Shown: one piece after another, positions 60,048 to 64,000 of the stretch
Layout of the letters: each line of letters begins with the position of its first letter
Position numbering within the stretch: the stretch's first letter is position 1
Assembly (NCBI GenBank): GCA_026391315.1
Contig: JAPLDT010000014.1
Span: forward strand, 62,001 to 126,000
DNA from: Bacteroidia bacterium
GTDB lineage: Bacteria > Bacteroidota > Bacteroidia > Bacteroidales > Prolixibacteraceae
Direction: 5' to 3'
Length of the DNA: 64,000 bases
The notes under the pieces: model-generated
Databases searched by the model: none
What the model was told of the DNA's origin: nothing
The model's input: the letters and a program-made list of their open reading frames with translations, nothing else
Position numbers and translations under genes: made by a program

Positions 60048-61346
60048 ATGAGCAAAATGTCAAAAGGAACTGCGAAATTGTTATTGGTTATTACTATTTT
60101 GCTTTTTCTCGCGGGCAATTCGAATGCTTTGCCAAGTTATGCCAGACAGACAGGACTGTCATGTTCGGCATGTCATTTCTCTTTTCCTGAGCTCAATTCA
60201 TTTGGACGACAGTTCAAAATGAATGGATACGTGCTTACCGGAATGAATACGATAGAGACCAAAGTGGACAGTGACAGGGTTACCAAACTAAAATTGCTGA
60301 GTACTTTGCCATTGTCTGTTATGGTACAATCCTCTTTTACCCATATTTCCAAGAGTGTGGAAGGAGTACAGAACAATTCTGTTGCATTACCGCAGCAGTT
60401 GAGCGTGTTTTATGCTGGTCAGGTAACTCCTCACATTGGTACATTTATTCAGATGACCTACAATGGTCAAAGCCTGGGTATGGACAATGCTGATATCAGG
60501 TATGCGAACCAGAAACTGCTTGGCTCAAAAAGCCTTACTTACGGTTTTACGCTAAACAACAATCCTGCGGTTCAGGATGTCTGGAATACGTCACCGGCCT
60601 GGAGATTTCCGTCCGCAAGTTCAAATGCCTCAGTAAATCCTGCAAAGTCGACAATCATTGAGAAACTTGGAATGCAGGTCGCGGGCTTGGGCGCTTATAC
60701 CTTGTACAATAATTTTCTGTTTACGGAATTGACGCTTTACCGGTCGGCACAACAGGGAGCGGCTAATCCCGCAAATACAACCAGTTCGATGGTTATTAGT
60801 CGTGTTGCACCATACTGGCGCGTTGCTTTGCAACATCAATATTCTAAAAATTATGTTGAACTCGGGACCTTCGGTATCGCTTCCAATATGTATGCAAAAG
60901 GTATTTCAGGGGAGATGAGCAAAATAACAGATGTGGGATTTGATTTCCAATTTGAGCGCCGTTTGGCAATAGGTGCCTTTTCCTTACATTCTTCACTTAT
61001 CAATGAAACGGAGGTACGTGATACCTCCAGCACCCAAAGTGTAAAAATTAATTACAATTCCTTTAAGGTAGACGGCAACCTCTATTTAAACAATGGATTG
61101 GGTGCAACCCTGGGCTATTTTAATACCAAAGGGGCTGTGGATGAGAAGGTGGGAAGTGCAAATAACAAGCCTGATAGCAACGGTTTCATAGCGCAACTCG
61201 AATACCTGCCATGGTACAATACTAAGTTTGCATTGCAATATGTGGCTTACAACAAATTTGATGGCAACAAAAATAATTATGATGACAATGGTAGAAATTC
61301 CAAGAACAACAACACCCTCTACCTACTCGTTTGGCTTAACTTTTAA
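60048..61346 (+). CDS. Outer-membrane beta-barrel protein with N-terminal c-type heme motif
   Basis: The ATG at 60048 (MSKMSKGTAK) is preferred: it has a purine-rich AAAGGGGG Shine-Dalgarno-like site 5 bp upstream and begins a signal peptide ending SNA; the frame back to 59985 is less suitable. The mature protein starts LPSYARQTGLSCSACHFSFPELN, with one CxxCH heme motif (Cys39, Cys42, His43). The remaining ~380 residues read as amphipathic strands of an outer-membrane barrel ending LLVWLNF. A heme fused to a barrel suggests electron transfer across the outer membrane or a covalent anchor for a cytochrome. It is paired with the cytochrome c gene 14 bp downstream. I recall other proteins with this LPxYARQTGLxCSACH start; their function is not established. 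Confidence 0.88.
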   Translation: MSKMSKGTAKLLLVITILLFLAGNSNALPSYARQTGLSCSACHFSFPELNSFGRQFKMNGYVLTGMNTIETKVDSDRVTKLKLLSTLPLSVMVQSSFTHISKSVEGVQNNSVALPQQLSVFYAGQVTPHIGTFIQMTYNGQSLGMDNADIRYANQKLLGSKSLTYGFTLNNNPAVQDVWNTSPAWRFPSASSNASVNPAKSTIIEKLGMQVAGLGAYTLYNNFLFTELTLYRSAQQGAANPANTTSSMVISRVAPYWRVALQHQYSKNYVELGTFGIASNMYAKGISGEMSKITDVGFDFQFERRLAIGAFSLHSSLINETEVRDTSSTQSVKINYNSFKVDGNLYLNNGLGATLGYFNTKGAVDEKVGSANNKPDSNGFIAQLEYLPWYNTKFALQYVAYNKFDGNKNNYDDNGRNSKNNNTLYLLVWLNF

Positions 61347-61360
61347 TTGAATAGAAGAAT

Positions 61361-61840
61361 ATGAGAAAAACATTCTTGATCACGGGTATTGCGATTGCTT
61401 TGATTTTATTATTGAATCCCGGTTTTTTGAAGGCAAAATCTTCGGTCATAAATCATGCTGAGTTTGCCGGACTTTCCTTACCCGATGAGTCTATGGATCA
61501 ACAGGAGAAAGATCTTGGAATTGGGCCTGTCAAAAGTGTAGTACTAGGTCCCCTGAACAGCAAAATGGCAGGTGAGGGAAAGGTAATCTACACCAATCAG
61601 TGCATCATGTGCCATGATATTGATCAAAATAAGTTGGGACCTGCACTGAAGAATGTAACCAAGACACGTACACCGGAATACATCATGAATATTCTTTTAA
61701 ATCCGGTTCAGATGCAGAAGGAGAATGCAACGGTCAAGGCATTACTTGCTAAATACAACAATTTGCCAATGCCCGATCCGGCGCTTAATCAGGCCAAAGC
61801 CAGATCTGTGCTCGAATACCTACGGTCTTTGGTGAAATAG
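61361..61840 (+). CDS. Small monoheme cytochrome c
   Basis: A 159-residue protein with a signal peptide (about residues 1-25). The heme motif is Cys81-x-x-Cys84-His85 (NQCIMCHDID), followed by KLGPALKNVTKTRTPEYIMN, typical of small cytochromes c with an axial Met; candidates are Met118 (NPVQMQK) or Met137 (LPMPDP). The ~50-residue low-complexity region between the signal and the heme fold may be a linker. Acting in the periplasm, it probably exchanges electrons with the heme-barrel protein encoded just before it. A strong terminator follows, so the two-gene operon ends here. Confidence 0.94.
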   Translation: MRKTFLITGIAIALILLLNPGFLKAKSSVINHAEFAGLSLPDESMDQQEKDLGIGPVKSVVLGPLNSKMAGEGKVIYTNQCIMCHDIDQNKLGPALKNVTKTRTPEYIMNILLNPVQMQKENATVKALLAKYNNLPMPDPALNQAKARSVLEYLRSLVK

Positions 61841-61866
61841 AGAACTCCATATCCGGATAGTGAATT

Positions 61867-61911
61867 TCCACTGTTGTGTCAGATTTGTATGACTCAACAG
61901 TGGATTTTTTT
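61867..61911 (+). terminator. Rho-independent terminator after cytochrome c operon
   Basis: TCCACTGTTGTGTCA, loop GATTTGTA and TGACTCAACAGTGGA form a 15-bp stem with one mismatch, followed by a run of seven T. It lies 26 bp after the cytochrome c stop codon. Confidence 0.92.
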
Positions 61912-61997
61912 GTTGAAAATTCCACAAACAAAAGCGATCTTAAACTTTAAGTTCATTCCTGGGTATTTACAATTAGCTATGTTTATAATCTATTACC

Positions 61998-64000
61998 CTA
62001 ATTCTCTTCGATTATCATCACGTCCCAGGGACCAATTTCGAGCGATGCCCCCGAAGCAACAGCTTTTCCTGAAGTTAATTCATTTCCGGCTTTGTGCGGA
62101 TAAACCAAACTTGATTTTTGCGAGCTGTAGTTGTAATAATAATGTACCTTTTTGCCGGCATCGTTCACACCGCTTTTGGTTACAAGCGGCCAGTGCAAAT
62201 TCTGATCAACCGTTTTAATTCCGGCACGCTCCATTTCCTGAAGTATCAATTTTTCCTGAATGAGGTCCGAGACCCCGGTCCCTTCGTAAAGTAAAGTTCC
62301 TTTTCCAAAGTTATTAATCGTGATAGCCGGGTATTTGCCAAAATAGGGATGATCGTAATATGCCAAAGGTTTGGCGGTTTCAGGAATCAGGTATTCCCCC
62401 CAGTCAAATACTTTGTTTGATGCTTCGTCGACCTTGAAAGGATTGTCCTTCAAGCTTAATTCCTTGAAATTGGTGAATTCCTGGTAATAGAAACCACAGG
62501 CCTTGCGAAGTGGTCCGGGAGCCAGCATCGGACGGACCATTGAATTTTCGTCGCAGAAACCGCTCTTGAACTGCATAATTACATGACCGCCATTTTCAAC
62601 ATACTTGCTGATTTTATTCAGCAGATCATCGCTGGCAATATACAAAGCAGGTATTATGACAAGATCATAATTCTCGAATTTGGCATTTTCAGGAAAGATG
62701 AAATCTACTCCCACATTGTTGCGGAACAAGACTTTGTGAAACTGCCCAACCAATTCGTTGCGGTAAATATTGGACGAACCTCCCCACATATCAGTTTTCC
62801 CGTTTTTGAAAGGCATGATATTTAGGGCTGCATTGGCATCGTGGCTGAACAAGATAGCCACTTTATTGGTGATTTTCAGGTTAACCAACTTTTTGCCAAA
62901 CTGCTGAATTTCGTGTGCCGTTCTCGAGTATTCGGCATAAGCCCGGTTTGGTTGCAGGTCGTGCGACAAGACACCTTTCCAGTATGTCTCCTGACCGTAA
63001 TGAATTGAATGCCAATGCCAGTATTCAATCATATTGGCGCCCGAACCCATGTGCGCATAAACGTTCATGCGCAGTTGCCCTTCGTATGGAGGTAACTGCG
63101 ATTTAGAATCCCAGCCAATGGTTTGCGCGTTGGTTTCGGTGATCAGGTAGTTCTTCATTTTCACTGAACGGAAAAAGTCGCCTGCAAATGCGATCTCGTC
63201 GCCGGTCAGGTTATCCTGTGACCCGTGATACACATTCACGGCCATAATATCCATCTTTTTCGAAGTTTCAATCTGGTCGATGTCCTGAACCGATGGCATA
63301 AAACAATGGGTGATAAACTGATCGGGACGTTTGTATTCGCCTACAATTCCGGCTTGCCAGGTCAGGTAATCGGCCACGGTTTTGCGTTTGAAACGTTCCC
63401 ATTCCAATTTGTAGGCCGTATTGGTTATGCCATCTTTTTCAGGAAATTCGTCCCAGCCGTTGATGGTCATTCCCCAGTAATTCAATCCCCAGATTTTATT
63501 CAGGTTTTCTGTTGTTCCAAATTTTTTCTTCAGATAATCGATAAAGCTGATGTGAAAATCGTAGTTGTTTACACCGTAAGATGTGGTTTCATTATCGACC
63601 TGATAGCCAATGATGGCAGGATGTTTGGCGTAATGCTCCATCATTTTCCGGATAATCCGCTCAGAATAAAACAGGAAAGTCGGATTGGTGATGTCCATAT
63701 TCTGACGAATTCCGTAATAAGCCTTACCGCCTTTTTCATAATTGACCAGTACCTCCGGATGCTTGTGCCACAACCAGGCAGGCATCGAATAGGTTGGTGT
63801 TCCAAGAATGACTTTGATGCCATTGGCATGAAGGCCGTCAATGATCCGGTCCATCCAAGCAAAATCGAATTCGCCTTCGCGGGGTTCGAACAAACTCCAG
63901 GTCGATTCGCCCAAACGAACGACCGACATTCCCGATTCTTTCATCAGTTTCAGGTCGTCAGCAAGGCGGTCGGATGGCATGTATTCCTGATAATATGCTG
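61998..64000 (-). CDS. Glycoside hydrolase family 42 beta-galactosidase, 5' end cut by window
   Basis: The frame stays open from the stop to the last bases of the window; the ATG at 63980 is probably internal, since the codons before it (AYYQEY) fit the conserved N-terminal Y-Y-P-E-x-W region of GH42. From that ATG: the barrel contains KESGMSVVRLGESTWSLFEP, the acid/base is Glu131 in GYQVDNETTSYG and the nucleophile Glu282 in LITETNAQ. The C-terminal half contains the A4-type beta-galactosidase trimerisation domain (about 370-540, ALYIASDDLLNKISKYVENGG) and a final beta-sandwich. It should hydrolyse terminal beta-galactosides, retaining configuration. The signal peptide, if any, is outside the window. 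Confidence 0.94.
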   Translation of the reverse strand, partial: AYYQEYMPSDRLADDLKLMKESGMSVVRLGESTWSLFEPREGEFDFAWMDRIIDGLHANGIKVILGTPTYSMPAWLWHKHPEVLVNYEKGGKAYYGIRQNMDITNPTFLFYSERIIRKMMEHYAKHPAIIGYQVDNETTSYGVNNYDFHISFIDYLKKKFGTTENLNKIWGLNYWGMTINGWDEFPEKDGITNTAYKLEWERFKRKTVADYLTWQAGIVGEYKRPDQFITHCFMPSVQDIDQIETSKKMDIMAVNVYHGSQDNLTGDEIAFAGDFFRSVKMKNYLITETNAQTIGWDSKSQLPPYEGQLRMNVYAHMGSGANMIEYWHWHSIHYGQETYWKGVLSHDLQPNRAYAEYSRTAHEIQQFGKKLVNLKITNKVAILFSHDANAALNIMPFKNGKTDMWGGSSNIYRNELVGQFHKVLFRNNVGVDFIFPENAKFENYDLVIIPALYIASDDLLNKISKYVENGGHVIMQFKSGFCDENSMVRPMLAPGPLRKACGFYYQEFTNFKELSLKDNPFKVDEASNKVFDWGEYLIPETAKPLAYYDHPYFGKYPAITINNFGKGTLLYEGTGVSDLIQEKLILQEMERAGIKTVDQNLHWPLVTKSGVNDAGKKVHYYYNYSSQKSSLVYPHKAGNELTSGKAVASGASLEIGPWDVMIIEEN

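Noticed and set aside
1..64000. Transposase, CRISPR array, tRNA and rRNA genes
   Set aside because: None seen by eye. No DDE or HUH transposase frame, no evenly spaced direct repeat with spacers, and no cloverleaf or rRNA signature was noticed; a dedicated scan could still find a short tRNA.

Overview
The window looks like a chromosomal segment of a free-living, polymer-degrading member of the Bacteroidota, possibly near Prolixibacteraceae or Marinilabiliales. The case rests on gene families: TonB receptors with an N-terminal carboxypeptidase-regulatory domain, DUF4249, DUF5916, FISUMP-domain lipoproteins, secreted GH38/GH2/GH42 enzymes, and weak Shine-Dalgarno signals with TAnnTTTG-type -7 promoter elements. 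The placement is inferred from these families, not from a marker gene. I found no rRNA, tRNA, CRISPR array or intact transposase.

Layout. (1) 0-7.6 kb: the C-terminal part of an SNF2 ATPase cut by the window edge, a duplicated ~130 bp leader-like repeat, a transglutaminase-fold lipoprotein, a DUF5916 outer-membrane protein and a small hypothetical gene. (2) 7.8-17.3 kb: secreted degradative enzymes (GH38 alpha-mannosidase, M14 metallopeptidase, parallel beta-helix protein). (3) 17.7-30.6 kb: a tightly packed eight-gene + strand signalling operon. It holds four related histidine kinases, a single-domain response regulator, a receiver-class III nucleotide cyclase, an HD phosphohydrolase-YitT membrane fusion and a PPK2 polyphosphate kinase. 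(4) 30.7-39.3 kb: a GT39-type glycosyltransferase, a TonB receptor-DUF4249-FISUMP operon and a YncE/phosphoesterase fusion. (5) 39.4-47.4 kb: a visibly AT-richer accessory island. It carries a RhuM gene cut short at a nested inverted-repeat element, a metallophosphoesterase lipoprotein, a Pif1-like helicase paired with a DUF3825 protein, and a decayed Fic/HTH/DUF1016 module bracketed by a 29-nt direct repeat. (6) 47.4-64 kb: a methyltransferase, an APC transporter, an LpxL-like acyltransferase, a second FISUMP lipoprotein, a GH2 enzyme, a Gfo/Idh/MocA oxidoreductase, and a redox-stress cluster (CDGSH protein, two pirins, DoxX, MarR). Two c-type cytochromes and a GH42 beta-galactosidase that runs off the right edge follow.

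How the parts may work together. The signalling operon suggests that several membrane and cytoplasmic sensors converge through one or two receivers on cyclic-nucleotide synthesis, with HD and PPK2 proteins adjusting nucleotide or polyphosphate pools. The glycosidases, TonB system and surface lipoproteins fit a glycan-scavenging lifestyle. The 39-47 kb island resembles a mobile-defence neighbourhood, and its helicase + DUF3825 pair is the best candidate for an undescribed conflict system. Intergenic DNA is rich in small palindromic or terminal-inverted-repeat elements of at least four families.

Limits. All family calls come from reading the translated sequences; no database search, alignment or structure prediction was run.
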